The notes under the pieces: generated by a model
Told to the model about the DNA's origin: nothing
Databases searched by the model: none
The model's input: the letters and a program-made list of their open reading frames with translations, nothing else
Part shown: positions 24,605 to 33,395 of the stretch, piece after piece
Numbering within the stretch: the stretch's first letter is position 1
Layout: every line of letters starts with the position of its first letter
From: Cryobacterium sp. Y82
GTDB lineage: Bacteria > Actinomycetota > Actinomycetes > Actinomycetales > Microbacteriaceae
Length of the DNA stretch: 64,000 nucleotides
Reading direction: 5' to 3'
NCBI RefSeq assembly: GCF_002929495.1
Contig: NZ_PJJJ01000032.1
Span: forward strand, 28,033 to 92,032
Made by a program: the position numbers and the translations under genes

Positions 24605-26338
24605 CTACGGAATGACGGGTTGCGCGTGCTGTGGTGCGCTCGGTGTGCCGGCGAGCGGGAGTGATACGCGGAAGGTCGCGCCGCCGCCGGGGGTGTCGAC
24701 GACGTCGACCGTGCCGTTGTGGCTCGCGACGATCGCCGCGACGATAGCCAGTCCGAGACCGCTGCCGCCGGTTTCGCGGGCGCGCGAGGAGTCGGCACGC
24801 CAGAAGCGCTGAAAAATCTTCTCTCGAATCTGCGGCGGAATACCTTCGCCGTGGTCGATCACGGCGATCGATGCCCGCTGGGCGCGCGAATCCACCATGA
24901 TTTCGAGTTCGATCGGGCTGTCAGTAGCGGTGAAGCGCATCGCGTTGCCCATGAGGTTGGTGATGACCTGGCGAATCTTGTTCTCTTCAGCCATGACGAT
25001 CGGCGGTAATTGCGCATCCATCGGCAGCGCGGTCGGGGTGACGTCGGGCAGAACGGGGCCTCCCCGACGGGGCTTGCGAGTGCGCAGACGGGCCAGGGTG
25101 GCGCCGGCAAAGGCGATGGCTCCCGTCGGTGTGCCGGTTCCCGACGACCGGGTGATGGTGCCGGTGGTGGCGCTCTCCGACGAGTCGTTCCCTAATGGAA
25201 GAATTTCTCCGGAGTCCCCGTCAATATTCACGTCGAGGTCGTCGCCCCGCGGCCCGCTCGGCGGCGGGGGAGTGAGTACGGTGATCTGGCGGCCGGGGGA
25301 GCTGGCCATGGTGTCGAGGGCGGCGTCGCGGGCCAGCGGAACGAGATCCACCGGGGTCAGAGCCAGCGGCTTGGTCTCGTCGAGGCGCGCTAGTTCGAGC
25401 AGATCCTCGACCAGGCCGCCCATGCGAATGGCCTCCTTTTCGATGCGTTCCATGGCCTGGGCAACATCTTCGGGCGTTTGCAGCGCACCCATGCGGTACA
25501 GCTCGGCGTAGCCACGAACTGAAACGAGCGGGGTGCGCAATTCGTGGCTCGCATCGCCGACGAAGCGGCGCATCTGGTCGATGGTGCGGGCTCGGTCCTT
25601 GAAAGCACGGTCGATGCGGCTGAGCATGATGTTGAGCGAACGGTTGAGGCGACCGACCTCGGTGTTTGGGGTGGCACCGCCGAGGCGCTGGCTGAAGTCA
25701 CCGTCGGCGATGGCCGCTGCGGTCTGCTCGGCTTCCCGCAGCGGCACGAAGGTGGTCGTGACGAGCACCCGGGTGAGCATGGCCCCGATCAAGACCACGC
25801 CAGCGCCGAAGCCGAGAAAGATCGTGAGGTAGGTGGCCATGGTGTTCTCGGTCGGCCGCAGCGACACCGCCATGACGAGGGTGCCGTAGGTGCCGGTGGG
25901 GCTGATCACCACGGGCACCATGATCGCGTGAAACTCGGTGTCGTGGGCGGCGTCCCACAGAGTCTGGATCTGCCCGTCGAGCTGGGACACCCGTTTCAGA
26001 TCGAGCGGCATGCCCACGACCGGCAGTTCAGCATGGTCGCGTTCCTGCCAGGTTCGAGTGATCAGAGCGCCGTCCTGGTCGTAAAGTGCCACGAAGTAGT
26101 CCGACGCGACGCCTTCGGTGTCTCCCTGCGAGAAGACGCTCGACGAATAGCCGCTGAGCGCGGTTTGTGTGTCGACCTGCAGCTGCGTGTCGACCTGAGT
26201 CACGACATACTGCTTCAGCATTGCCATGGTGCCGATGCCCGAAACGAGCAGGCCTAGCGTGAGCATCAGCACCGTGACGCCGGTGATCTTGGAACGGAGG
26301 GAGATGCTGCTCCACCGTCTCGACAGGGTTTCGTGCAT
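24605..26338 (-). CDS. HAMP-containing sensor histidine kinase
   Basis: A 577-residue sensor kinase. Membrane segments at about 17-40 and 165-190 flank an extracytoplasmic sensor domain. HAMP follows (about 190-245), then HisKA with phosphoacceptor H265 in ASHELRTP, and HATPase with NLMGNAMRFT, DHGEGIPPQ and GGSGLGLAIV. Between HisKA and HATPase (about 357-445) there is an unusual stretch of about 90 residues, Pro/Gly/Ser-rich and acidic, then basic (RLRTRKPRRGG). It is downstream of its response regulator, 46 bases apart. It resembles TrcS/MprB-type kinases; the signal is unknown. Confidence 0.92.
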   Translation of the reverse strand: MHETLSRRWSSISLRSKITGVTVLMLTLGLLVSGIGTMAMLKQYVVTQVDTQLQVDTQTALSGYSSSVFSQGDTEGVASDYFVALYDQDGALITRTWQERDHAELPVVGMPLDLKRVSQLDGQIQTLWDAAHDTEFHAIMVPVVISPTGTYGTLVMAVSLRPTENTMATYLTIFLGFGAGVVLIGAMLTRVLVTTTFVPLREAEQTAAAIADGDFSQRLGGATPNTEVGRLNRSLNIMLSRIDRAFKDRARTIDQMRRFVGDASHELRTPLVSVRGYAELYRMGALQTPEDVAQAMERIEKEAIRMGGLVEDLLELARLDETKPLALTPVDLVPLARDAALDTMASSPGRQITVLTPPPPSGPRGDDLDVNIDGDSGEILPLGNDSSESATTGTITRSSGTGTPTGAIAFAGATLARLRTRKPRRGGPVLPDVTPTALPMDAQLPPIVMAEENKIRQVITNLMGNAMRFTATDSPIELEIMVDSRAQRASIAVIDHGEGIPPQIREKIFQRFWRADSSRARETGGSGLGLAIVAAIVASHNGTVDVVDTPGGGATFRVSLPLAGTPSAPQHAQPVIP

Positions 26339-26384
26339 TTGGATTTAGTCTACGAAAGCTCGCTGTGTATAACGTGCGCCGGGA

Positions 26385-27077
26385 CTACGCCTTGGCAGCC
26401 TTGAGCATGTAACCGAAGCCACGCTTGGTCTGAATGAGAGGTTCGCTCGAGTGCACATCGACCTTGCGGCGCAGGTAGGAGATATAGCTCTCCACAATTC
26501 CGGCGTCACCGTTGAAGTCGTACTCCCAGACGTGGTCCAGAATTTGCGCCTTCGACAGCACCCGGTTGGGGTTGAGCATGAGGTAACGCAGCAGCTTGAA
26601 TTCGGTAGGACTCAGTTCGATGGCTTCCGTGCCTACAAGAACCTCGTGGGTGTCCTGGTCCATGGTGAGCTCGCCGGCGCGGATCACGGCGTCTTCGTCA
26701 GCGTGCATGGTGCGACGCAGGATGGCCTTGATGCGGGCGACGATCTCGTCGAGGCTGAATGGCTTGGTCACGTAGTCGTCACCGCCGACGGTGAGGCCGG
26801 TGATCTTGTCTTCGGTGTCGTCTTTGGCGGTCAGGAATAGGATCGGGGCGGTGTAGCCGGCCGAACGCAGGCGTTTGGTCACCCCGAAGCCGTTCATGTC
26901 GGGCAGCATGACGTCGAGGATGATGAGGTCGGGCTCCTCCTCGAGTACGGCGGAGATAGCCTGCGCGCCATTACCGACGGCGCGCACGGCGAAGCCGGCG
27001 AAGCGGAGGCTGGTGGTGAGGAGATCGCGGATATTGGGTTCGTCATCGACGATAAGGATGCGGGGGCCGTCAGTCAT
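26385..27077 (-). CDS. OmpR-family response regulator
   Basis: A 230-residue two-domain regulator. The receiver has D55 in LIILDVMLPD and Lys in YVTKPFS. The winged-helix domain (about 130-225) ends KRGFGYMLKA. It is the first gene of a two-gene operon with the kinase at 24605. It resembles TrcR/MprA-type regulators. The target genes are unknown. Confidence 0.94.
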   Translation of the reverse strand: MTDGPRILIVDDEPNIRDLLTTSLRFAGFAVRAVGNGAQAISAVLEEEPDLIILDVMLPDMNGFGVTKRLRSAGYTAPILFLTAKDDTEDKITGLTVGGDDYVTKPFSLDEIVARIKAILRRTMHADEDAVIRAGELTMDQDTHEVLVGTEAIELSPTEFKLLRYLMLNPNRVLSKAQILDHVWEYDFNGDAGIVESYISYLRRKVDVHSSEPLIQTKRGFGYMLKAAKA

Positions 27078-27220
27078 GCCCCCAGTATCTGCGCGTTAGC
27101 TGAAGCTTTGCTGATAGTGGACGGTGTGTGCGGGGATCGGTGGCAGATAACTGTCGTGCAACGCGGATTACCGCCATGATGGGAGAGGACGATCGACTCG
27201 TCTCACAGGTGAGGACCGCT

Positions 27221-28129
27221 ATGAACCGCACGAGTACCGGCACAACGTTGACGTTGCCTCAAATGGATGCCCCGCAGCGGCTGATCGGCGGCCGCACCTT
27301 CAACTTCGATCGAGAGGTGGCCGTGATGGCCATCATCAATCGCACGCCGGACTCGTTCTATGACCAGGGCGCAACGTTCGCGCTCGACGCATCCGTTGTG
27401 GCGGCGCATCGGGCGATTGCCGATGGGGCCGACTGGATCGACATCGGCGGGGCTAAATTCGCTCCAGGGCCGGCCGTGCCCATCGAGCAGGAGATCGAGC
27501 GGGTGGTGCCGGTGGTCGAGGCGCTGCGCGGCTCGGGCGTGGTCATTTCGGTTGATACGTTTCACCCTGCGGTGGCCGCCGCGAGCATCGCCGCCGGCGC
27601 GCACGTGATCAACGACACCACCGGAGTGCACGATCCGGCCATGGCCGACATCGTCGCGGACAGTGACGCCACTCTCGTGATAACCCATAGCCTGGCGGCG
27701 CCGCGGAGGCCCTACCCGGCGCCGCACTATGACGATGTCGTTGCCGATGTCAGCGAGTTTCTGCTGGCGCGGGTCGATCGGGCTATGGGGCGAGGCGTTT
27801 TGCGCGAGCGGATCATCATCGACCCGGGCCACGACCTCAACAAGACCACGCGACACTCGCTCGAACTGACCAGGCGGCTCGGCGAGATCACCGCACTGGG
27901 CCTGCCTACCCTGGTCGCCGTCTCCAACAAAGATTTTGTGGGGGAGAGCCTGGACCGGCCACGCGGCGAACGCGTGGAAGGCTCTCTGGCAGCCATGACC
28001 GTGTGCATTCTGCAGGGTGCCCGCATCGTGCGCATGCACAATGTGCGGGCCGCCGTCGACGCCGTGCGCATGACCGAGGCCATCCTCGGGTTTCGTGAAC
28101 CCGCCTACGAGCGTCACAACCTCGCCTGA
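27221..28129 (+). CDS. dihydropteroate-synthase-like protein (FolP paralogue)
   Basis: A 302-residue TIM-barrel pterin-binding protein. NRTPDSFYD, NDTTG and DPGHDLNK match the FolP family. The segment that is normally DIGGESTRPG reads DIGGAKFAPG, so the residues around the sulfonamide/pABA loop are altered. That is the condition of FolP2-type paralogues, which may lack synthase activity. The frame is open 31 codons upstream; GAGGACC before ATG 27221 decides the start. It overlaps the next gene by one base (TGATG). Confidence 0.88.
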   Translation: MNRTSTGTTLTLPQMDAPQRLIGGRTFNFDREVAVMAIINRTPDSFYDQGATFALDASVVAAHRAIADGADWIDIGGAKFAPGPAVPIEQEIERVVPVVEALRGSGVVISVDTFHPAVAAASIAAGAHVINDTTGVHDPAMADIVADSDATLVITHSLAAPRRPYPAPHYDDVVADVSEFLLARVDRAMGRGVLRERIIIDPGHDLNKTTRHSLELTRRLGEITALGLPTLVAVSNKDFVGESLDRPRGERVEGSLAAMTVCILQGARIVRMHNVRAAVDAVRMTEAILGFREPAYERHNLA

Positions 28130-28851
28130 TGCGGGCTGAACTGCCGCCTCGGGCCGAATTGATCGAGGACTACCGCGTGGCCGCCCGATCGGTGCCGCGG
28201 GTGCGCGTCAACTTCATCGCCAGCCTCGATGGTGCCGCAACGCATGAGGGGCTCAGCGGCGGCCTGAACAACGCCGACGACAAGATGGTCTTCGACACTC
28301 TGCGGCTGCTCACCGATGTAATTTTGGTCGGCGCCGGAACGGTGCGCGCCGAGGGCTACGGCGGCATTCTGCTGCCAGCGGATGACGCGGCCTGGCGCGT
28401 GCAGGCGGGCCTGGCCGCCCAGCCCCGGGTCGCAATCGTGTCGGGGCGGCTGGATCTTGACCCTGGGCATCCGGTTTTCACGGATGCGGCGACCCGACCC
28501 ATTGTGCTGACCCATGCAGCAGCGCCGACCGACCAGCGGGTGGCACTCGCCTCGCGCGCCGATGTGGTCGACTGCGGTGAGGACGCGGTCGACCCGCGAC
28601 GCATGGTGGCGGAGCTCGCTCGGCGCGGTTTGCCCCAGATTCTCTGCGAGGGCGGTCCGCACCTCTTCGGCGACCTCGTGGCCGCAGACCGGGTCGACGA
28701 GCTCTGCCTGAGCCTCGCCCCGGTGCTCGAGGGGGGATCCGCCGGGCGCATCGCCGTCGGGGCGACCGCGGCGACCCGCGCCATGGAGTTGGTGCACGTG
28801 CTGCGCGCTGGCGACATGCTGTTCCTGCGGTACGCCCGTCGACAATCCTGA
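28129..28851 (+). CDS. RibD C-terminal-type pyrimidine reductase / DHFR-like protein
   Basis: A 240-residue protein with the RibD_C fold, related to dihydrofolate reductase. The NADPH-binding signature VGAGTVRAEGYG and the C-terminal LCEGGPHLFGDLVAADRVDE are present. The deaminase half of RibD is absent. The mycobacterial homologue Rv2671 has been linked to dihydrofolate reduction. Being translationally coupled to a FolP paralogue, it may serve folate rather than riboflavin synthesis (inference). Palindromic repeat copy 4 follows. Confidence 0.87.
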   Translation: MRAELPPRAELIEDYRVAARSVPRVRVNFIASLDGAATHEGLSGGLNNADDKMVFDTLRLLTDVILVGAGTVRAEGYGGILLPADDAAWRVQAGLAAQPRVAIVSGRLDLDPGHPVFTDAATRPIVLTHAAAPTDQRVALASRADVVDCGEDAVDPRRMVAELARRGLPQILCEGGPHLFGDLVAADRVDELCLSLAPVLEGGSAGRIAVGATAATRAMELVHVLRAGDMLFLRYARRQS

Positions 28852-28875
28852 CGCGGGCGGGCGGGCGGATGCGCT

Positions 28876-28942
28876 GGCCCCACCTTACGTACCTGGGCCC
28901 AGTTTATAAGCTGGGCCGGCGGACTGGGCCCGGGCCCCGTCC
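28876..28942 (-). repeat. GGGCCC-rich palindromic intergenic repeat, copy 4 (inverted)
   Basis: GGCCCCACCTT, then the stem GGCCCAG (28896-28902)/CTGGGCC (28911-28917) around TTTATAAG, then GGGCCCGGGCCCCGTCC. It lies between the convergent ends of the reductase and helicase genes, in the orientation of copy 2. Confidence 0.82.
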
Positions 28943-28954
28943 GCCGGGAGGGGG

Positions 28955-30610
28955 TCAGGCCGCCAGGGTGGGGGCGGTGAGGCTCTGCGCGTCAAGGATC
29001 GTATAGCTGTAACCCTGTTCGGCGAGAAAACGCTGGCGGTTCTGGGCGAAGTCCTGGTCGACGGTGTCGCGGGCGACGAGCGTGTAGAAGTTCGCCGACA
29101 GGCCGGACTCCTTCGGGCGCAGCAGCCGGCCGAGACGCTGGGCCTCTTCCTGGCGTGAGCCGAACGAGCCGGACACCTGGATGGCCACGGTTGCCTCGGG
29201 CAGGTCGACCGAGAAGTTCGCGACCTTCGAGACCACGAGCACCTTCACCTCGCCCACGCGGAACGCCTGGTATAAGCGTTCGCGTTCGTCGATGGGGGTG
29301 GCGCCGGTGAGCTGCGGGGCGTTCAAGACCGCGGCAAGTTCATCGATCTGGTCAAGGTACTGGCCGATCACCAGGATGCGTTCGCCGTCGTGCTTCTTGA
29401 TCAGGGCCTGCACCACGCCGAGCTTGGCCGGTGCGGTCGCGGCCATGCGGTAGCGCTCATCGTCAGCGGCGGCGGCGTAGCTCAGCCGCTCCGACTGCGG
29501 CAGATCGATGCGCACCTCGAAGCAGTTGGCCGGGGAGATGAAGCCCTGGGCCTCGATCTCCTTCCACGGGGCGTCGAACCGCTTCGGGCCGATCAGGCTG
29601 AACACGTCGCCCTCGCGGCCGTCCTCGCGCACCAGGGTGGCGGTGAGGCCGAGACGGCGGCGCGCCTGCAATTCGGCGGTGAGCTTAAACACGGGCGCGG
29701 GCAGCAGGTGCACCTCGTCGTAGATCACCAGGCCCCAGTCCATGGCATCGAGCAGCTCAAGGTGGGCGTACTCGCCCTTGCGCTTCGCCGTAAGAATTTG
29801 GTAGGTCGCGATGGTCACCGGCTTGACCTCTTTCACCTGTCCGGAGTATTCGCCGATCTCGTCCGGCGTTAGCGTCGTGCGCTTGAGCAGCTCGTCGCGC
29901 CACTGGCGGGCCGAGACGGTGTTCGTCACCAGAATGAGCGTGTTGGTCTTCGCGGTGGCCATGGCCCCGGCGCCAACGAGGGTCTTGCCGGCGCCGCACG
30001 GCAACACGACGACGCCGCTGCCGCCGTCAAAGAAGCTCGCAACGGCCTTGTTCTGGTAGTCGCGCAGCGCCCAGCCGTCTTCCTTCAGCGCAATATCGTG
30101 CGGGGTCCCCGGTGTGTAACCGGCAAGATCTTCGGCCGGCCACCCGAGCTTCACCAGTTCCTGCTTGAGCTGCCCGCGAGCCCACGCCCCTACGAGATAC
30201 GTTTCCGGAGAAGGATGCCCGATCAACAGTGGCGCAATGCGCTTCGCCCCTGCTATTTCGGTGAGAACGGCTTGGTCACTGCTATGCAGCACGAGGGCAC
30301 CCTCGGGGTCACGTTCGATGACGAGCCGCCCGTAGCGACCGACCGTCTCAGTGATATCCACGCTAACCGTCTGCGGTATGGCGAACTTGGAATACTTCTC
30401 GAGCGTTGCGAGCATGTCGGACGCATCGTGCCCCGCTGCCCGGGCATTCCACAGGCCCAGCCGCGTGATGCGGTAGGTGTGGATGTGTTCGGGGGCGCGT
30501 TCGAGCTCTGCGAAAACGGCGAGGTCGTGACGAGCATCCTCGGCAAGAGGATGGGCAACTTCGAGCAACACCGTGCGGTCACTTTGCACAATCAGGGGGC
30601 CATCAGACAT
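28955..30610 (-). CDS. XPB-like DNA repair helicase
   Basis: A 551-residue superfamily 2 helicase resembling eukaryotic XPB. Walker A is LPCGAGKT (K209), the DEAD-like box is YDEVHLLPAP, and motif VI is SRQEEAQRLGRLLRPK. An N-terminal damage-recognition-like region precedes the helicase core. Bacterial XPB acts in DNA unwinding and repair. ATG 30610 is preferred to a TTG nine bases upstream; a TAGAGT hexamer lies eight bases before it. The companion helicase-associated protein is the next gene upstream on the same strand. Confidence 0.95.
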   Translation of the reverse strand: MSDGPLIVQSDRTVLLEVAHPLAEDARHDLAVFAELERAPEHIHTYRITRLGLWNARAAGHDASDMLATLEKYSKFAIPQTVSVDITETVGRYGRLVIERDPEGALVLHSSDQAVLTEIAGAKRIAPLLIGHPSPETYLVGAWARGQLKQELVKLGWPAEDLAGYTPGTPHDIALKEDGWALRDYQNKAVASFFDGGSGVVVLPCGAGKTLVGAGAMATAKTNTLILVTNTVSARQWRDELLKRTTLTPDEIGEYSGQVKEVKPVTIATYQILTAKRKGEYAHLELLDAMDWGLVIYDEVHLLPAPVFKLTAELQARRRLGLTATLVREDGREGDVFSLIGPKRFDAPWKEIEAQGFISPANCFEVRIDLPQSERLSYAAAADDERYRMAATAPAKLGVVQALIKKHDGERILVIGQYLDQIDELAAVLNAPQLTGATPIDERERLYQAFRVGEVKVLVVSKVANFSVDLPEATVAIQVSGSFGSRQEEAQRLGRLLRPKESGLSANFYTLVARDTVDQDFAQNRQRFLAEQGYSYTILDAQSLTAPTLAA

Positions 30611-30618
30611 AGCCCCCA

Positions 30619-30624
30619 ACTCTA
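30619..30624 (-). promoter_or_regulatory. candidate -10 element for the XPB-like gene
   Basis: On the minus strand TAGAGT ends eight bases before the ATG at 30610, giving a near-leaderless message. Confidence 0.4.
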
Positions 30625-30720
30625 CGCCCGTCTAGCGGGGTTCCCGGTACGGGGCGGTGGCCGCGCACTCAGTTGGTACGCCCGTCTTGCGGGGTTCCTG
30701 GCACGGGGCGGTGGCCGCGC
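30623..30720 (+). repeat. 44-base tandem repeat upstream of the XPB-like gene
   Basis: Two copies, 30623-30666 and 30677-30720, start TACGCCCGTCT and end GGTGGCCGCGC. They match at 41 of 44 bases with a period of 54. They fill the gap between two co-directional genes, right where the XPB-like promoter should be. Confidence 0.8.
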
Positions 30721-30753
30721 TCCAGGGATCGGTTGGTGTCAGCGCACCAGCGA

Positions 30754-32646
30754 TTAGGGGGCCGGGGTGATGCTGAGGATGCTTTTGAGTGGCAGTGTGC
30801 GCTCGATGTCGGCCCGCCGGTCGCGAGCGCGGAAGCGTCCGTTGCTGACGCTGGCCGGTTCGAGCAGGTAGTCCACAACGGCGCCGCCGGGCATTGCGAT
30901 GCTGACCAGGATGGTCTGCTTGGCCTTGATCGCGGTGTCGAGCTGGCGGGCGAGCCAGGCATCCGCTACTGAAAGGCCACTTTCAGCGCGGAGCCGCAGC
31001 TTCTCGACCAGGTTGCGGGCGGTGTCAACCGTCGGTGTCTGCGTGACGCGGGCGATCTGGTGACGGCGCAAGTGCACGATTTCACCGAGGTCGTCTTCGG
31101 CGGCAACGGGATAACGAGCGTCACTCAGCGCCCAAAAAACGGCGTCACCGGCAAAACGGCTGAGCAGGTGTTCGCTGTCGCCGGCGCGCACGAGTGCGAG
31201 CGGCGCCAGCGTCTGGTCGACGGCGATAGTGCCGAGCAGCGCCGCGTCAGCTGAGCATACGTAGCTGAGAAAAACGGTGCTGTTACCAGCCGGGGCGATC
31301 GGGGCGTTCGGCCCATCGGTGAGACTTCCAACTCGCACCCGACCGTACCGCGAAGCCGATTCGTTGATGAGGTAATCGACCGGCTGCGGAATGCCGGTGA
31401 GTGAGATCGACGCCAGAAAAGCGAGCAGCGAGTCTGCATTCTCTCCCGCGGCCAGGGCGCGATTGACGGATGCCGCGGTGATGCGATAACTCGACGCAAG
31501 CTCTCGACTTTCCACGTCGGCCATCCCCCGCAGCCGCGAGTCTATCGACGGTGCGAGTGGGCCTGGCGCGACGATCGAGAGGTCGTGCTGCAGATACACC
31601 GCGCCGACTTCAGCCGGCAGCGCGGTCGCCATGATGTCGACGGCTACCTCGAGGTCACCGCGCAGCACGCTGGCTCCGGCCGTGCTGGTGGTGTCATGGG
31701 CGGTGATGCCGAGCAACTCAGCGTCGCAGGCGAACTCGGTTAGCTGGGCGAGCATCCACTCGCCGCCGGCCGGATAGAGCCAGGCGATAAACGCACTGAG
31801 TTCGTCACCCCAGTGCAGCCCGGCCTGGCGCGGAAGAATATCGGCCACGATCGGCGGGAGCACCGCCAACCACGCCACGGCCAAGGCCGCCCAGCGGGAG
31901 GTCGTGTGCTCGAGCAACCAGGCCTCTCCGGCCTCGGTTTCCATCCAATATCCGTCGGAGTGGGCGAGCAAGTCGGCCCGGGAAGCCAAGGCCAGGATCG
32001 GGGCAACCAGATCGATGTCGACCGTCATTACGGCGGCGAGGCGCTTGGTGTCGGGCAGGCCGAGCCCACCCCGACTCAGCTGCCGGGCGGGCTCGCGGCA
32101 CAGCTCGTTGACCAGCTCAGCGATCGACGACACCACCCCGAAGGCGCGCTCAGCGGCCAGCTGGTCGACGAACACAATCTCGGTGTCGGGCACGGCGGCG
32201 GGATTGACCGGGGGCAGAGCGACGGCGAGGTCGGCGGTACCCGGCAGGCCCTGGGCTGGCCAGCGCGCTAGATGAGTCGAGACGGCGTCGTAGGGAATGC
32301 AGCATCCCTCGCTGAGCTCGGCCAAGAACAAAGCGTGCAGGGTGTCGACCCGGCGGGCCACTGCGGCGAGCACGACCTCGGTTGAACCCAGTTCAGACAA
32401 CCGGTTCGTCACCGCGCCCAGCGTCGGTACAGAATTGCTGCTGGTGAGTTGAGCGGCTACGGCCAGAACGGCAAGGGTCGGGCGGTCCAGGTGGCTGAGG
32501 GCCGATTGCACATTGCCCGCCTCAAGCAGGGCTTCGGCCAGATCGAAGAAGTCGTGGATGCCGTTCGCAGAAACGCCCCGCACCCCGATAACGTGCCGCA
32601 GCTCGGCATCGGACAGGACCCGAAGTCTCGATGCGAGGCCGAGCAT
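30754..32646 (-). CDS. helicase-associated (XPB N-terminal-like) protein
   Basis: A 630-residue protein of the actinobacterial helicase-C-terminal-like family that accompanies XPB. It is mostly helical and winged-helix-like in the first 350 residues. Residues about 385-500 carry the conserved helicase_C_3-type block (YLINESASRYGRVRVGSL; LALVRAGDSEHLL). It has no Walker motifs, so it is not an ATPase itself. Its place just upstream of the XPB gene suggests a partner role. The ATG overlaps the stop of the small membrane gene upstream by one base. Confidence 0.88.
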   Translation of the reverse strand: MLGLASRLRVLSDAELRHVIGVRGVSANGIHDFFDLAEALLEAGNVQSALSHLDRPTLAVLAVAAQLTSSNSVPTLGAVTNRLSELGSTEVVLAAVARRVDTLHALFLAELSEGCCIPYDAVSTHLARWPAQGLPGTADLAVALPPVNPAAVPDTEIVFVDQLAAERAFGVVSSIAELVNELCREPARQLSRGGLGLPDTKRLAAVMTVDIDLVAPILALASRADLLAHSDGYWMETEAGEAWLLEHTTSRWAALAVAWLAVLPPIVADILPRQAGLHWGDELSAFIAWLYPAGGEWMLAQLTEFACDAELLGITAHDTTSTAGASVLRGDLEVAVDIMATALPAEVGAVYLQHDLSIVAPGPLAPSIDSRLRGMADVESRELASSYRITAASVNRALAAGENADSLLAFLASISLTGIPQPVDYLINESASRYGRVRVGSLTDGPNAPIAPAGNSTVFLSYVCSADAALLGTIAVDQTLAPLALVRAGDSEHLLSRFAGDAVFWALSDARYPVAAEDDLGEIVHLRRHQIARVTQTPTVDTARNLVEKLRLRAESGLSVADAWLARQLDTAIKAKQTILVSIAMPGGAVVDYLLEPASVSNGRFRARDRRADIERTLPLKSILSITPAP

Positions 32647-32921
32647 TACTCGCGGTCTCGTCGAGCGGCGCGACTGCGGCGAACTCCCACAGAGATGATG
32701 AGCACGATAATAAGCACGAAACCGATTGGCAGGCCGTAGAGCGGCAGGATGAAGATTGGCGGCCAGATGCCGCGACTGAACCCGTCATTTTGGCCGACGC
32801 CCATCGCGGTCGCGATGATCACCGCGATAAACGCGAGAATCGACAGCCCCACCACACTCGCCACCATATAAGCGAGCACACGTTCCAGCCGGCTGACGGA
32901 TTGCGGAGTTTGATTGGTCAC
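32646..32921 (-). CDS. small two-helix membrane protein
   Basis: A 91-residue protein with two membrane segments (about 15-42 and 56-80) and a strongly basic C-terminal tail RRSRAARRDRE. I do not recognise a function. It starts at GTG 32921, preceded by TATCCT and six bases, so it may be leaderless. It is coupled by one base to the helicase-associated gene and is the head of that transcription unit. Confidence 0.75.
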   Translation of the reverse strand: MTNQTPQSVSRLERVLAYMVASVVGLSILAFIAVIIATAMGVGQNDGFSRGIWPPIFILPLYGLPIGFVLIIVLIISVGVRRSRAARRDRE

Positions 32922-32927
32922 AGACTA

Positions 32928-32933
32928 AGGATA
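32928..32933 (-). promoter_or_regulatory. -10 element of a leaderless promoter
   Basis: On the minus strand TATCCT, six bases, then the GTG at 32921. Confidence 0.55.
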
Positions 32934-33014
32934 CGGGCACGCGGGTGCCGCAACCGAATATGCTGGGTGCACACCCCGCGCTCTCCTGTGCGCCCAAAAC
33001 TCAGTGAGGTTCAG

Positions 33015-33395
33015 ATGCCTACCGGCAAGGTCAAGTTCTACGACGAGGAGAAAGGCTTTGGCTTCATCACATCCGATGACGGTCAGGAGGTCTTTCTCCA
33101 TGCTTCCGCCCTGCCGTCCGGCGTCACCATCAAGGCCGGCGCGAAGCTCGAATTCGGAATCGCCGACGGAAAACGCGGCGCCCAGGCGCTGTCGGTGCGC
33201 GTGATTGAGGCTCCTGTGAGCCTGTCGAAATTCAACCGCAAGCCGGCCGACGACATGTCGATCATCGTCGAAGACCTGGTGAAGCTGCTCGACGGTATCG
33301 GCACAAATCTCAAGCGTGGCCGCTACCCAGAATCGAGCCACAGCAAGAAGATCGCGGCGATGCTGCGCAAGGTCGCCGAGGAACTGGATGCCTGA
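33015..33395 (+). CDS. cold-shock protein with C-terminal extension
   Basis: A 126-residue protein. Residues 1-66 form a cold-shock domain (MPTGKVKFYDEEKGFGFI; VFLHAS). Residues about 67-126 are an extension, mostly helical and basic (SIIVEDLVKLLDGIGTNLKRGRYPESSHSKKIAAMLRKVAEEL), not found in simple Csps. It overlaps the DUF3027 gene by eight bases, so the two are translationally coupled. GTGAGG precedes the ATG. A nucleic-acid role is likely; the extension may bind a partner. Confidence 0.9.
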   Translation: MPTGKVKFYDEEKGFGFITSDDGQEVFLHASALPSGVTIKAGAKLEFGIADGKRGAQALSVRVIEAPVSLSKFNRKPADDMSIIVEDLVKLLDGIGTNLKRGRYPESSHSKKIAAMLRKVAEELDA

